From contig CM036617.1 of assembly GCA_020746105.1 (NCBI GenBank), positions 23,132,037-23,196,036 of the forward strand: DNA of 64,000 nucleotides, in the 5' to 3' direction. Positions 9,601-23,940 of this stretch are shown piece by piece. The notes under the pieces were generated by a model. That model did no database searches, had not been told where the DNA came from, and saw nothing but the letters and a program-made list of their open reading frames with translations. Source of the DNA: Trogon surrucura. Its lineage: Eukaryota; Chordata; Aves; Trogoniformes; Trogonidae. The position numbers were made by a program, and so were the translations under genes. The number at the start of each line of letters is the position of its first letter. Positions within the stretch are counted from its first letter, which is position 1.

Positions 9601-12600
9601 GCATTATCCCTGAAGAAAAAGAGCTTTTCTGAATAGGAGAGTGTGTGTGGAAGGTGGGTAGGTCAGGAAAGAGAAATAGTCTTCTGGAGAATGGTGGAAG
9701 GCTTTTGAACTACTCAGCCAGCCGAAAGCCGAAGATCACTAATGACATGGGAGTGGACGGAGAGGGAAGAAGTAGGACAGTGTTTCCCAGATTTTTTCCT
9801 GCGGAGTAAAAAGGCTGTGAGAGAGGAGAAAGTATCCCAGAATTGTTGCATTAAAAATAGGAAAACCAAAATGAGGTAAAACTAGTTTTGGGAGAGACTG
9901 ACTTACAAGATGATAGATCAGTCTGATCACAGATTCTGATCTTAATTAAGAGGTGCATGTGCTTTTCTATGGGCTCTTCTTGGTTTTGGTCAGATTTTGA
10001 TATTAGAAGGGGCAAAATATTTGGGCTCAGTTTTGCTGTCTTGGGTTAAACTCTATTTATGTACTTAATTTATGTTTTGAGTTTGACTGTATGGAGTGTA
10101 GGGACTTCATACTTTAAACTTGCAACCTGTCAAAATGAGTTTGATGTTAATACACAGGGAGAAGTAATTTGGTAAAACTGGCATCTGTGCTGTGAGAGCC
10201 TGAGCATGCCTGTCATCTTTTAAAGATCATGATATGAATGCATACAGAAATACTCTTCATTATCGCTGTCTGAGGCTGGAAAATTCAGAGCTACTTCAAT
10301 ACTGCAAATAAATGCAGGGGTTGGCCTCTTCTCTGAAGTTTTCCTGTGATTGGCAACATCGTAACTTCCCTTCTGAATTATGCAACCAGTGCATAAGGAT
10401 CTACTTGAAGGATGAGGTTTAAATCTTGGTTGCCTGTGCAATGATTAACTAAATCAGTTGCTAAATTTAACTGATGTAGTTAAATTGCTTCTTGAGCTGT
10501 GTGTAGTCTCGAGTGGCTTGATTTTTTTTTTTTTTTTCTTCTATACATGCAGCTTGTCTCTGTAAATTACATTGACTATTCTAAAGTGTAGTTAAGAGCA
10601 ATATAAGTATTGATAAGTTTGTGGAGAGTCGACGGAAGAGCCGTACATAACTTTTAATGGCAGTCTTTGAGAATCAGTCAGCTCATTTGTGCCCAGCCTT
10701 TACCCATCTGTCCACAAAAGCTCTGGGCTCCAGTGCTGTTGCACAAGTGTTGCCCAGTTTGCTGTGGTTCTCAAGTAGCCTCAGGCAGGATGCCAAGAGC
10801 CACAGCATTGCCTCCTGGAGCCTGTCACAGAGGTGGCAAGAGGAGTCCTCCCTTTGCTCAGCACCCAGCTGGTTACAGCTGTAGTCAAGAAACCTGTCCC
10901 TCTTGGATTGTGGGATCCCATCAGCTCCGTTGGTTTTAATAATTACATTTCACAGGAGAACATTTTATCACCAGGATAACAGTGACAGCCGTGCTGGGAT
11001 GGAGGCAAGTTTATAGTAAGCTCTCTTCAGTATTCCACATCTTTGTTTCTGTTGTTTAAAGAAAAACAAAAATATCCCGGATATTAGCATACTAGGATTT
11101 AATTTTGTTCCCCCCTTGTTTTCACTTTGGCATGTTTAGGTTCACAATTTACTCACTGATGTTAAGAGTGAACACTACCTTCTAGGAAACTTTTTTTGTT
11201 CAAAACAGTTTAATGGTAGATCAATATTGAAAGTATTTTGGTCCAATATGCAAAATATTTTGAAGCAAACTCCTGGCAGACTTCAGGACTAACCACTGTG
11301 GAACTGGAGTGAGGAAAATAATCAGATTTTTTTTGGAAATAAGGTGTTGAAATTAACTTCAAAATGCTTTCTTTTAAGTTACCAAGAGACTGCAGAGATC
11401 ATCAGGATCTGGGTGATTGCTCTTTCAACTTGAGGAATAAAATAAAAGCATATTTTATCTACTCATTGTAGTCATACCTTTACAAGTTACATCTTATTTA
11501 TAAGACAAGCTTCCTCATTTTTTATATGCAGTTTGCATATTTATAGGATTAAACAGACTGCCCTGTTCATGTGGTTGCAGCTGCGTAGCTTCTTTATGGA
11601 GATGCCTCAGCTATGCATTAAGATAGTTTAAAAATAGGCATTAATGGCTCCTTATACTTAAAAAAGACCTTCTCTCCTCAAAAGAAGGCAAAAAAAGCAC
11701 TGATAATCTTCACAGACAGCTGCCTGATCCTGTCCTCCTGGTGTTTTGTTAGCTATGTACATTTTTGCCATGATTCTGCATTTAGTCCTGAGGGTTTGTG
11801 AAAGGAGTTGACATGTTATGTTACCTGTCTGAGGAGTTTTCATATTCAAGTAAGAAGACAGTATTTGAATAAGGTACTTTACACTGACAGAGATGAGTTT
11901 AGGATGTCTGTGGTAAGCAGATAGGAAAGAAGGAGGAGCAACTACCCTGTCCACTCTTTTTATTACTAGACTCTTTTTTGAGAATAGGGAAGAGTCTTTA
12001 GAATCTGGTTGTGGCTAGTAAACAGTCCTAATTAAAAAAAAAGAAAAAAATTAGGAACAAGGTTTTGTACCTTAGCCAAATAGGCCTTGTAGGCAAACAC
12101 TGGAATGTAAAATTGGGGAGAGATGGTTGGAAGCATTAGCTGTTACCTGTCCCCGTAGTTCCCAGTGCCTCCGACTCTTGATGGATTAGCTGGCAGCTTC
12201 TAAAGCAGTAGCGAGATGTGACATTGCCAGAACTGAGATGTACCAAGAGTCCAAGCTGGTGAACCCCCTCTGGTAGAGGAGAGCAGCAGTAGTAGGATGG
12301 GTGAAGGAGACAACAGCCCTCCTTGCTGTGCTGGCAGCTGAGGTAGAGAGTGGGCAAAAAGCCCTGGTGCTCAAAGTGAGGGAGAAGAGAAAGCACCATC
12401 AGTAGGGTGCCTGTAAAGGAAAAGATTGGACTGTGGCTCTAAAGTGTGGGCAGGACATTTTTATCTTGGTGTAAAACTGAACAGCTTCTCTTCGGGTGTT
12501 TGACTACTGAGTTTTGATAGATGAATAGATGAGTGCTTCTGAAAGTATGAAATATGCATGTGATCAATTCAGCATGCAGTCTATTTCCATACTATTTTAT

Positions 12601-13394
12601 GACATTTATCGTTAAAGTAATGGGAAGCAAGTAAAGAAATCTTCTGTTCTGTATGAATTGTTAGAATTAAGACTTCAGTATTTTAGTTCCAAAACATATT
12701 GAGACTAAGTTCCTTTTTTTTTTTTTTTTTGAATGGTTTATCCTTGATTCCATCTTACTTTCTTGGAAAAGATAAAAAATAACCTTTACAATTTACCAGG
12801 AGCTAAGAGCAACTGCTTTTCTTGAGATTTGATGGTACCTTTCAACAGATTGTTACTTCTTCATGAGAAGAGGATACCAATTTTTTTCCTTAGGTGCTAT
12901 TCATCCTCTTCTTTCAGAGTACTCTGTATTTCTAAAAAAAAGTAAAAAATCCTTTAATACTTCATGTTTTTGAAATAAATTTAGTCTTCAATATTTATGG
13001 CTATATGCTGTCTTTTTTTGTAAACAAACCACAGAAATCAATGTATACCAAGTTCGCATTCACCAAAAGTGTCTTTCTGTGAAAAAGATGGAAATTATGC
13101 AGGCTTAAACTTCTACAGGCTAACAAGGTAAACAGAATTTGTAATGCATACATTAGATGTCATGTAATACAGTCCTTGCGACATGACAGATGCCTCTGTG
13201 AGCCTAAGGAATAAATACATAAGAAATGTCATTTGATTCAGTGAGGTTTTTGTTCACCATCTTGGAGTTTTCTGGGATTCTTAAAATGATTTTGAAAAAC
13301 GTGGCAGCAGAAGGTGACAAAAAATTGCAACAACTCTGATCTCTGTAGTGTCGTGGGTCTGTATTCCTACCACTAAGATGAACCTAGGAGCAGA
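9601..13394. other. Non-genic stretch with T-runs
   Basis: AT-rich DNA with poly-T runs near 10,510-10,528 and 12,713-12,730. No gene, exon-like block or identifiable repeat was seen. Confidence 0.5.
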
Positions 13395-13812
13395 GGGCAT
13401 GACTTAAGAGGGTCGACTGAGGATACTAGGCTTGTTCGGCTTGGAGAAGAGGATAAAGAGGGGTGACCACATTGCTGTCTTACAACTTCCTCATGGCAGG
13501 GAGCAAAAAGGAGGTGCTGATCCCTTCTCTCTAGTATCCGGTGATGACGCACGAGGGATTGACTTAAAATTGTGTCAGGTTAAGTTCAGACTGAGTATTA
13601 GGAAAAAGTTCTTCACCGAGAGAGTGGTCAAGCTGGAACAAACTGGAACAAGCTCCATGGGGAAGTGGTTATGACCCCAAGGCAGTTGGGGTTCTAGAAG
13701 TGCTTGAACAAGTCTTTGGTATCCGGTTTAAGTTTTAGGTTGCCCTGTGTAGAGTCAGGGGTTGGACTTGATGGTCTTAATGTGTCCCTTCCAACTCAGG
13801 ATATTCTGTGAA
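13395..13812 (+). mobile_element. CR1 3' fragment
   Basis: Decayed CR1 3' end on the + strand. An 80-codon ORF (13,432-13,674) keeps the family's C-terminal reading, for example VLQLPHGRE and RKKFFTERVV. It is followed by the characteristic 3' UTR reading GGTTGGACTTGATGGTCTTA, then CCCTTCCAACTCAGG, and a worn terminal ATTCTGTGA. It is heavily 5'-truncated and diverged, so it is old. Confidence 0.85.
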
Positions 13813-16800
13813 TAAACTTAAGTTCACTTTCTATGACACTATTTATGCTATTTCTTGTAGAAAGCAGTTATCTTTCAAATCTAGTGACCACATTTTAGGT
13901 AGTTGGTTTCAGTATGAAATGTGAGGTTAGCTTGAATTCCTGGCTGCTTTTGTGGTGGTGTTTTGTTTGTGTTTGTTTGTTTGTTTATATGTTTGGGGTT
14001 TTTTCCTCCTTTGTGCTGAAGCAGATGGAGCGCTCTCACTATCACTTCCGTGTTCTCAGCTATAAGGGCAGTAATTCCATAAACTGCTTTGACTTCTTTC
14101 CCCTGGATTAAGATTCTGCTCACTTCCAATCTGATTCCAGCCCTGGAAGCAGCTCAACCAGGAGCAGCAGCTATAATAGCAGAAATGTTGAAACAGGGAA
14201 TGGGGAAATTAGTCCGTTTAATTAAATCACGGAGTGGTTGGCTTAAAGCTGTCTTGAAAAGCACAACTTTAAGTGAAGTGGATCCTAAGGCAATAACTGG
14301 GTTTTGCTTCTGAGACGGAAACATAAACTCATCTTGTGGTTGCAGCATTTTTCACTGTATTGGTGTGATCTAGGTCCAATTTCCCATCCTCCTATGGGCT
14401 CTGGGTGCTGGCCAGCAGCATCAAGTAGCTTTGTACCTCTCAACTGTATAAGTGAGATGCTGCTCAGAGGGTAAACTTAATGTCTAGGTGAACAGGTATT
14501 GCAGTAACACAAGCATTATGTAACCTTGCTGGAATAGACTTTCTGGTGCTACTCTGCAGTTGCAACCTTGCTGTGTTTGTTACTTATGTTCCTTCTTCAG
14601 TGGGTTTTAGCTGGCTGTGTCATCAGTGTCATCACTGCCAGTTATTGAGGGAGATGAGATCCTTCAAGTGTTTGGTGGTTGAGTGCATTGTAGGGAAGGA
14701 GAGGATAGATGGAGCTCCGACTCTCGTGCTTAGACTGCCTTTCTTTCTTTCTTTCCCGTGGAACCTTCATTCGTAAATGTTGGAGGCAGCCATGATTAAA
14801 AAATACTGTGACAGGTTTTCAGCCTTAAGAGGCAAATACTTTAACTACTATTTAACTCTTCCACCTTGTCCTCAAAATGAAAATAAAATAAACTCGTTCT
14901 TTTTGCATCCTTTATGTAGTGAATTAAAATGTGCGGAGATGAAGCACTTTAGGGTGCATTATTCTGTCAGTTTCGTTTGGATTCAGGGGTGTATTTATCA
15001 TATAAATTGCCCAGTTGTGGAGTACATGAGCACTTTTCCTTTCTTGTGAGTCTAAAACCAAAATGTGCTTTTCTGGAGCATACCTCATGTTTAGTATCTA
15101 ACGGGCAATGAGATCAAGCAAGAGCTAGTTTCAGCTCGGTATCCCTGCGTCCCTACCAAAAAGGAATATCTGAGACGGACACGGGACTGTCAGCACCAAC
15201 TATTCTGCTCTACAGGTCTCTCTGCTCCTATTGTACCACACAGCTTGCTAATGCAGTCTTTGACCTTAGTTACTGTTTTCCTGATTATTTTTGAAGTATT
15301 TGAACATCCTTAGGGATGGCTAGTGTGTTTTTTCTTGAGGACTCCACGTATTTTGTTTGGTTTTGCTTCTGTTATACCATGTAATGCTATTATGGTGTTT
15401 TTTCTCCCAGTTCACATTTGGCATTGACTAAAGGAGGAGAATTCTGGAGGTAGCTGTAAATCGGTGTATTTCCAAATGTTCAGTGTTAGGTTCTGAAACG
15501 TCATAGACTCTTAAAAAGCTACATTTACTTGTAGAAAGACAAAGACATGTTTACAAAAGGTTCCATAAAGGGTATTTAAATACACTGATCTGAAAAGCTA
15601 GAAGAAAGCAGACTTTAAAAATTATTTAGTATTATCATTGCATCTCCAGTAATCTTAGTTGAGATTTGATCATTTTAGCTGGGGAAAAAAAGTTTCTTAA
15701 GCCTCTTTTTACTGATTGATTATACGTGGTAAGAATGTGTTTTTCCCTTGAAGCTGGTTTCTGGAGCACTTCTGCGCTGCCAGCTCCATGGAGATCTGTT
15801 GATTCAATGCCAGATTTCATGGAACACAACTTCTCAGCCTTAAAGTCTTGAAAGAGGATTTTTAGAGACGACTGCTGTCTTCAGTCTGAAGCTGTGTATA
15901 ATAGATTATTTGTCTCCTAATGAGAGTTACTGTGAGGAAATCTTGTAATACTGCACATAAGGTTTTGTAAGCCAACATTACTATATCAAAATGTGTTACT
16001 TTCACTAATGTCTGGTGTTAATTTTAGGCTTTATTTAACACTTCCCCCCCCAAAAAAACCCCACAAACAAAACCCCAAACCCCCGAACAAACAAAACTAT
16101 AACAGGTATTATACATTGAATTATTAAGAAGTTAATGGTGGGCACAACTTTGACATCTGAATTTGAGATGCCAGTAAAAGGAAGGATCTGTGACAAAAGA
16201 GCCAGAAACACTAAGGGAAAGTAATACTTTTATGTTTGGGGAGTTGTAGCTGCTTTCACTCTTGATGTGCATATTAACATATTAGATATATCAATTGTGA
16301 AGAGGTTTTTTAACTGAAGTTTTGTTTCTCTTGGTATCCTGTTCTTGCCGAAAGGTGTAACTGGGCATTTGTCCATGTAGGTTAATTTTTAAAAATGTCT
16401 TCAGTATTGATAAGGTCACAAAAAGGGATATGATCCACCTTGATTTCTGCTGGACTTTGTGTTACTTGCTTGTCATTCAATTGTCAGGATATATGGGGCT
16501 CCTGTACTTCTGATAACTGGATGTTCTGTAGTTCCACCTTTAATTATTACTCTTTTATTTTATGAACTGGAAAACTACGATTCACTACTTTATTTTGCAT
16601 CAAGCATGAATGGCTTCTGTGATTAAGTTGAAGATATTAACCACGTGGAAGAGAGAGAGCAAGATTACCTGGTAGAGAGAAATGGCATCGTTAGTGCTCA
16701 CGTTACTGTACAGAGGCGGATAATGTGTAGGAAAGGTTTGAAAAGCTGGGAAAGCCTCTGCTCAGGGTTCAGTCCTCCTTAGGCACCAGAGCGAAATAAC

Positions 16801-17741
16801 TGCAACATGCAAAGCTCAGAACACCCGACTGTGTTCGTGCTGGCCCCAAATAAGGCTGCTTGTGTTTTGTGGGGTATTTTGGGTGGTGGGTTGTTTTGGT
16901 GATTGAGTTTTGTGTGAGTTTTTTTTGTTGTTGTGGTGGGATTTTTGGGTTTGTTTGGTTTTTCTTGCTATCTTGGCCATTGCACTCTATCACTTCCTTG
17001 ATTTATGCCCCAGTCCACAATTGTGTGACGCTTTATGATAGTGCTGTGGTACGGTTGCCACCAGAAGATGGGCTTCATGGGAACAGATGGTGTGCTTGGC
17101 TCAGGATGAAAATACTTGGGAATTTCGGTGTTGCTTCACTTAGATTCAGCTGATGGATCCAAATACAAAATATTTTGTTCAGTTTTTCCTTAAAATGCAC
17201 CCAAAATAAATCTGTTTTTTTCCCCCTCCATGTAGGCTAGCTCCCTTTTTCTTGTTTCTGATATATAGAGAAAGTGAAATGTTGATAGTGGAGTCACAAT
17301 AAGGAGAATGAGGGAAATCCTGAGTGTCCTGCTGCAATTCCATAGAGTGGATGGGTGGGAAGCTCCACCTTTAGCAGTTTTAGGGACGTTGATTTATTTT
17401 GTGTTCACTTGGATCTTCCTGGGCTATCTGTGAGTTTCCTGACACATGCTGGGAAACTTCTGCTGCTGTCTCCAGAAACCTGATTGTTCAGGTGGACATT
17501 GAAGCTGCTTGACTGCAGGGTTTTCTGAGGATCATGATACGCTGTGGTAGCCTGATAAAGCATCAGTGCTGTTGTTTCACAGTGGGAAAGTCTCTCCTGC
17601 CTGGTGAGAACTGGGAATGGAGGAGCCACATTACAAGTCGAGGCCGGCAAAGGTTAATGCTGAATTGTCATAATACAGAGTGTTTTGTCTTTTGCTGTTT
17701 GCCCATGTTATTGCTGTCTTCTGTCATTGCAGAGTCATATG
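13813..17741. other. Non-genic stretch
   Basis: AT-rich DNA. It holds a C/A-rich low-complexity tract at about 16,043-16,096 and a G/T-rich tract at about 16,860-16,965 that looks like its complement in composition. No gene was seen. Confidence 0.5.
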
Positions 17742-17835
17742 TGTAATAAATGTGTATGTGTATATATGTATGTGTGTATATATCAAATATATGTGAACAC
17801 AGACTGTGTACTCGTATATATATGTAGATACGGCT
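17742..17835. repeat. TG/TA-rich microsatellite
   Basis: Imperfect alternating purine-pyrimidine run (TGTGTATGTGTATATATGTA and similar) of about 90 bp. Dinucleotide slippage with interruptions. Confidence 0.8.
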
Positions 17836-17866
17836 TTTTTGACTTTTTTTTTGGTATGGAAAAGAA

Positions 17867-17957
17867 CTATGAGAAAACTTAACACTTCCCTGTGACGTTT
17901 TGGATTTTGGATTAACTGAGCTATGAGAAAACTTAGCACTTCCCTGTGACATTTTAG
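17867..17957 (+). repeat. 54-bp tandem duplication, about 1.7 copies
   Basis: CTATGAGAAAACTTAACACT at 17,867 recurs as CTATGAGAAAACTTAGCACT at 17,921, and both continue CCCTGTGAC[G/A]TTTT. The few differences point to a fairly recent duplication. It lies just after the TG/TA microsatellite. Confidence 0.85.
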
Positions 17958-20395
17958 ATCAACTGCTGTGGGGGAAAGTTTTAGAACAGATACATGTTTT
18001 TTTTTCCTTCCCCTGGGAAATGCTGTTCTGAAAGGATTTCAGTGGTAAATATTAGATATGGGAAATAGGGAACACTGTATTGCCATAAAATGGACATGAA
18101 GTGGATCCTTCATCCCTTTTGTACTTTCACCTCCAATTTAGAGTTAATTGGAGTTCTGAGAAGCAAATTACTGAATTTGCTTCTGGTTTAGCTTGAGGTC
18201 ATTTGAGGATCTGAAGAGCACGTTCTCGCTGCTGATGGGCTCCTGAGGCCTCCTCACCCGGTGGCCTTTGTCACGTGTTCCGTCACCCAGACGGTTATTT
18301 CGAGCACTTTAAACCCACTAAGGCTCTGCTAAATGGGATCAATGTAAGTCAGCAAGGCCTCGCTGCGGCTTACGTTTTCTTCAAATAATCAAGGCATTTG
18401 CTTCTGACAACACTTGGTGTTTGTGAAGGAGGAAGGCTGGGACAAATGTGCTCTAAATGGTTTCCAGGAGCGATTTGTGCGTTATTGTAGTCTAAATGTT
18501 AAAAAAAGACTTGTTTACGGTTGCAGACTTCCCTGTCAGAAGTTGTTCCAACATCAAGCTGTCTAAAGCAAAATATCATACCGTAATGATTCTTGTGTTA
18601 GAGAATTACTCCATTTCTGTAATGTAGCTAAAATGTGACTTTTCATAACTCCCAGCTATGCTATTAGAAGAATTAGATGTCCAAAACAAATTTCAAGTAA
18701 GCACTCTAAGATTTATAAAGCCACCATTCAAGATACCATGTTGAAAGAAGCACATTTAAAATAGTCATTCAATAGTTTCTAGTAAATTGGCAAATGAAAA
18801 GCTACTCTGTGCTCTCTTATTTTTAATTGTTGGATGGATGAAGAAGTAATTTGTGTTTTGTAATGGTGATTCTTCAACTGTAGTCCAAAAAGATCCTGGA
18901 ATACGTGGTTGACAAAAAAGAAACTTTCTTTAGGTGGGAAACACGCTGGTAGGGTTGATTGTTAGTTAAATAATAGTATTTATTAATAGTAGTTCTCTTG
19001 ATACTGTAGTTTTAAATTTTTTTTTGTCCTGTGGTATTACTGTGCTAGAAAAACAAAGAGGTACAAAATCAATGGGCATCACTAGTGTTGGAAATATGCA
19101 CAGCAAGATGTCTGAACTATGATTTACTTTAAGGCTAGGTTCATCTTAGCTATTTCATGGCAATACTTCTAGTGACTGAGAGAGTAGCCTGTAGACATTT
19201 TCTTTGGGTATCTGGGCTGCTGAGTTTGACTGTGGAAAGAGAAGTGTGTGGCTCTGTCTAGACAACCAGCTCTGCTCGAGTCTGATACGACCTGAGCCTG
19301 ATGACATCTGGAAACATTTTGACCTGTGGAAGGCTGTTCCTGACCTAATTAGCTGGGCATTAAAACTAGCACTCTGCTCCTCGTGATTTTCCTCCTTTTC
19401 ACCTCGTCCTATTTGTACTCCTCACTGAATGTTACCCGCTAGGTCCTAAAGGTTAAAACAAAATTAGATTTTACAGGATCCCACTTTTCCAGTCAGTGTT
19501 TCAGTACTTCTGAATTTTCATATGTGTAATAATTGGTTATTCAAAGTAGAAAGAGCTGAATAATTCAGCAGCCGTATGGTTCGCACATGTCAAGATGATG
19601 CAAAAGGGGGGGTGTGTGTGACCAATCTAAGGTGTTTTTTTTTTTCTTTTTTCTGTGCTGTAGGACAAAGCGCTGCTTCCTCCTTTCTTAACTCTGTGCC
19701 GAGTTTCTTCTCCTTGTTCTGGCTGAGTGCTTCTTTTCAAGAGATGGAATTTTAAAGGGTAAATGTTATTTGAGCGGTAGACTGTAAGATACTTCTTTCT
19801 TTCAGCTCTACCTAAAAACCAAAAAGCTACCACTTCCTGCATATGCATAAGGAAAATTTTTTTTTGAGTTACTGTGCAAAATTGTTCAAATATAATTTAA
19901 ACTAACCCCAACAAATGCGTAGTGTGTAGCTTTTCAGTAAAGACAAAGCAAAAGGGAGAGCTAGTGGTGCTTTAGTTCAGTTCTGTTTGCTTGAATAGGA
20001 TAAGGGACAATAATAAATTCTTGGAGTATAACACAGATTTCAAGAAAGGTCATATGAAAGAAAAATGTCTTTTCAGTGCAGCATAAGTACTTCCTTATTG
20101 AAACAAGTCCATTCTTAAGACAGCAGAAACTAAACAAATGCTCTTATGTGCCTTAAAAAACATTTTTCCTTTCTCATGTGTATGCATAACATTTACACTG
20201 TATTTGCTGTTTGCCTAGTAGCATTAGGTTGAAATTGTAAAATTGGTAGCAACAATAAGGTTTTCATTGTGGGTTTTTTTGATGTACAAATGCAGAGGAA
20301 CAGATGTTCAGAACAGTGTGGAATATTCCTTCTTTCCCATCCCACCATCCCTTTCACACTAAGCCATCTGGAAGAGACTGTGAGCAGGATGAGCA
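17958..20395. other. Non-genic stretch
   Basis: AT-rich DNA. A mildly CpG-bearing segment near 18,220-18,380 has no other gene signal. No exon or repeat family was recognised. Confidence 0.45.
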
Positions 20396-20527
20396 GCCGT
20401 CACGCTAAGAGCAAGATTAACGTGTCAGCATCTTTTGTTCATACTTGAACCCGGCCGCTGTTTGTTCGGCGGACAAGCAACAGTAGGAGGTGTCGTCATC
20501 GCGTGTGCGGTTACGTTACCCACGTGA
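20396..20527 (+). promoter_or_regulatory. Short CpG cluster ending in E-box and splice-donor-like site
   Basis: About 13 CpGs fall in 130 bp inside otherwise CpG-poor, AT-rich DNA, including CGGCCGC-like and CATCGCGTGTGCGG text. It ends in the E-box CACGTG, which overlaps a strong donor match (CAC|GTGAGTA at 20,524). It could be an intronic enhancer, or an alternative promoter and first exon for WASF3. No TATA box or ORF supports either. Confidence 0.25.
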
Positions 20528-23500
20528 GTACAGAAAGAAGATGGAAGAGAAAATGTGATTTATATAGAACAGTTAGTAAATGTAACGGTGGTGGGTCTGG
20601 ACTTGGACCCACGCAGGCAAGAGTCAGCTTCTTTTCCTTTTACCCTTAAGCACAATGTTAGGAAATGTTGTTCTGTTAAACCAGATTTAAACGTAGTTCT
20701 TTGGGTAAAAGCTTCTGTACATGTTTTCCAGTCTCTTCTTGTAGTTTGGTTTGCCTTTTTTTTTTTTTAACCTGATTTTTTTTTTTCTTTCACAGCAACA
20801 AGTATGGCATGTGTGGATGTTTTCCAGTTTAATCAGTTGGATTTCTTTAGTGCCCTTTAGCCTTATTTCTTTTGAGAGACAGCATGATTAGTGTCTTGGC
20901 TTAACGAATAAAATTTGGTTAGAGAAAGAACAGCTTATGATCCAGAGACGAGAGACTCTAGCTATGTGTGAATGTGTCCTGGGTTGTTCGTATTCTCATA
21001 CAGGAGGTGCAGATGAGGGTAGGTGGATCTGATGCTGGCAGAGTGATTGGAATCAGTACAGCAAACTATTGTATTGTGTGATCTGTGAACCTACATTAGA
21101 TTTCAGATAAATCTGTTCCCAGATATCCTAGTAACGCTGAGTGTACCAAGGAAGACTGTTAGTGAAGGAACAATCTTCTCTAAAAGCTTAACAATTAGCT
21201 TCAGTGGGACCACAGGGTTTTACTTCCATTGTTTTGTGTTTCTTCCAATGAAAAGAGTTTGTTAGGAATGGGAATCTGCCATTAGATTCAAGAAGGCTAC
21301 TTGAGAATGAGATGCTTAAAGTACTTCAACATGAGAAATACCACGTGTGTGTATTTTTCTGTATTTTTATAAAAATCATAAGATATCTTTAGAAAATATA
21401 AAGACTTAAGTGACAGAGGCATAAAAAAAAGCCAAACTAATTTACTGGCAAAGCGGTTTGCATATTGGGTAGTGTGACAAAATGCTGTAAATACAAATTG
21501 CAAAATTAATTAATTTGGATGATGAGAAGACTTACTACAGGAAGATGTGATATTTCATAGATACATTCTGTATTCCATAGCTATATTTTAGCCTGAAGAG
21601 AACTAAAACTGTATACCCAAAAGTGGAGATTGCAGTAACCTCAGTTAGGCTACTGATGGTACACTTGCTTCATTAGCAGAGAGCAAGAAATATTTGTATT
21701 TCTTCCTTTAATAGTGGTGAAGTAATTTAATTGGATGGCGTGTGTATAATCTTTTATTTTGGAGTAAAGATGAAACTTGATCATTATCTGTCGGTGCTTC
21801 ATGCTGATAAGATTTTTATTTCTGTAGAAACTGCTGGCAAAAAATGTGATGGAGAAAAATGAGAGTTGGGATTATAGTTTTGAAATAATTTCTGTTGGGA
21901 AGAAGAAAATTAAAGCAGTAACTTTAAAGTGGTCCCTCTGTCTTCTTCACTGAGGCGCGCTTACTAGGTGGTGAGCGGTGGACGGAAGGGGAGGTTGGTG
22001 AGACCTTTGCTGCTATTCCAGCAGCACAAATATCTTCTTGAGCCACAGTCACCAGCTAATGCAGGGGTGGGGCTGTAGAACAGAGGCAATCCCCCAAAAA
22101 ACATTCAGCAAGCTTCAGAGGAAATAAGGCAGATTTCTGCCTTGTCTCTGTAGTTGTTAGTATTTTAAAACCTCTTTTATTACAGTCTACACTTTCAAGG
22201 AAAGAATAACTTAATTTCAGCTTAAACTATTCTTGGGACTTTTTTTTTCCCAACCACATTAGAGAATGTTATTTTGCATATGCTTAGAGTGCGTATGTTT
22301 ACAGTTCATGTTAGTGTGAAATTCTGGTGAGAACTATATTCAAGGTAATGGTAAATTTAAATATTCAGTGCTGTAGAGATCCATTTACTTCTCTCTCCCA
22401 GCTTTTTAATTGGAGGAAGTTTTCTGAATTAATATGTTCACCTTTTAATGGTTTTGTAAAGTTTGTGTTGCATGCCCACAGTTTAGCAGAGTTAACTGGT
22501 GATTCAGAGTTTTTGGAGATGTGGAGGGTTGGCTAGGGAAACATAGGTCCATAAAATATATTTAAGTTGTAACTAAACAAACACCATCTCCTCCCCTGTT
22601 GACCTTTCTCTTGGCATTGCTTAATGTCTTGATTTTGTTTATAATATCACTGGACCATAAAATCTGCCCTGAAGAGCTCAACACAGACAAACCCAGCCAA
22701 ATAAAAATAAATGATAAAACCCCAACAAAAACAAAACCCAAACTAAACCAACAAAAAACCCCTACGAGTTGGTGAACCTTCAGAAATAACTCATTGCAAC
22801 AGCCATTAAAATTCATGTCTCTATTAAAGAAACAGAATGGCTTTAGGGATTTCTGTGCCCGTTTCATCACTGCTAATACTTAGGTTGCTGTGATGTTACA
22901 GGAAGATCAGGAGTGCCGGGCTGATGCTAAGAGGAAAAGGCTGTCTCACCTTTTGTGTACATCTGGCAATCAGCAGGAAGATTGGTGGAAGTGATGTGGA
23001 TAGTTGCCTGTATGTTAAATTTTCTCTGTTCTTTTGAAGTGGACATGTTCTAGGCATTTCACTTTAGATGCTTTGTCTTAAAAGATAAGGTTTTCTGTGG
23101 ATAAGAAAAAATATGTTAATTTTTTTCATTATCTGTAAGGAACAGAAATATATTAGGCTTTGTGCATATTTCTAACAAATGTGTACTTCAGCAAACTCAG
23201 TATCAAAATCAAGAGAGTTGCATTAAAAATTAGGGGAAACACAGCCCCCCCTGTATATTAACAAATAAATACGCTGCCTCTTAGATTGCTATAACTCTAA
23301 TAGAAGTAAAATAGTACCTAAAATGTACTGTTAGTAAAACTTTTTGTTTTGATACTTGTTCCTTTAGTAATGTGGCTGACAGGAACTGCATACTTGATAG
23401 AACTAGAATAACTAGAAGATTCTATTAAAACTCAAAGCTAGTCTTGTTTAGATGCTTTTTGATAAATATTAAATAATTCTGGGGCACTAGAGCAATGTTA

Positions 23501-23940
23501 TACAGTAACTGATGCCTAAATATTTTACATTCTTTTGCAGTACCACCAAATGTTGATTCAAACTCGGTTTAGAATAAAACCTGTTTGAAAACCCCTAAAC
23601 TTTAAAACATACAGATGAATACTATTAGATGAATCATGAACTTAAAATATTGATTTCCAGATTATATGCTATTTGCAGTTTGTTATTTTAGTCTTCATGA
23701 CTGATAAAGAATTAAATGCCATTCAGAGTAGGAAAGATTCACAGACTTTGGCTCCCCAGTCATTTAGGATGGGGGAAAACCAGATAGGGACGTGCATTAA
23801 AGATGTGTGTTTCCTTCCCTGGGTGTGAGAGGACAGTGATGTGGGCTGTCCGTGCAGCCCTTTTTTGCGTCTCGTAGCGGTGAAGTGTGAAGGCCCTTGG
23901 AGGGCAGGGAGATTTGTGGGAATAGTGACTCCATGGGAAC
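20528..23940. other. Non-genic stretch
   Basis: AT-rich DNA with T-runs near 20,757-20,790 and a C/A-rich tract at about 22,715-22,762. No gene was seen. Confidence 0.5.
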
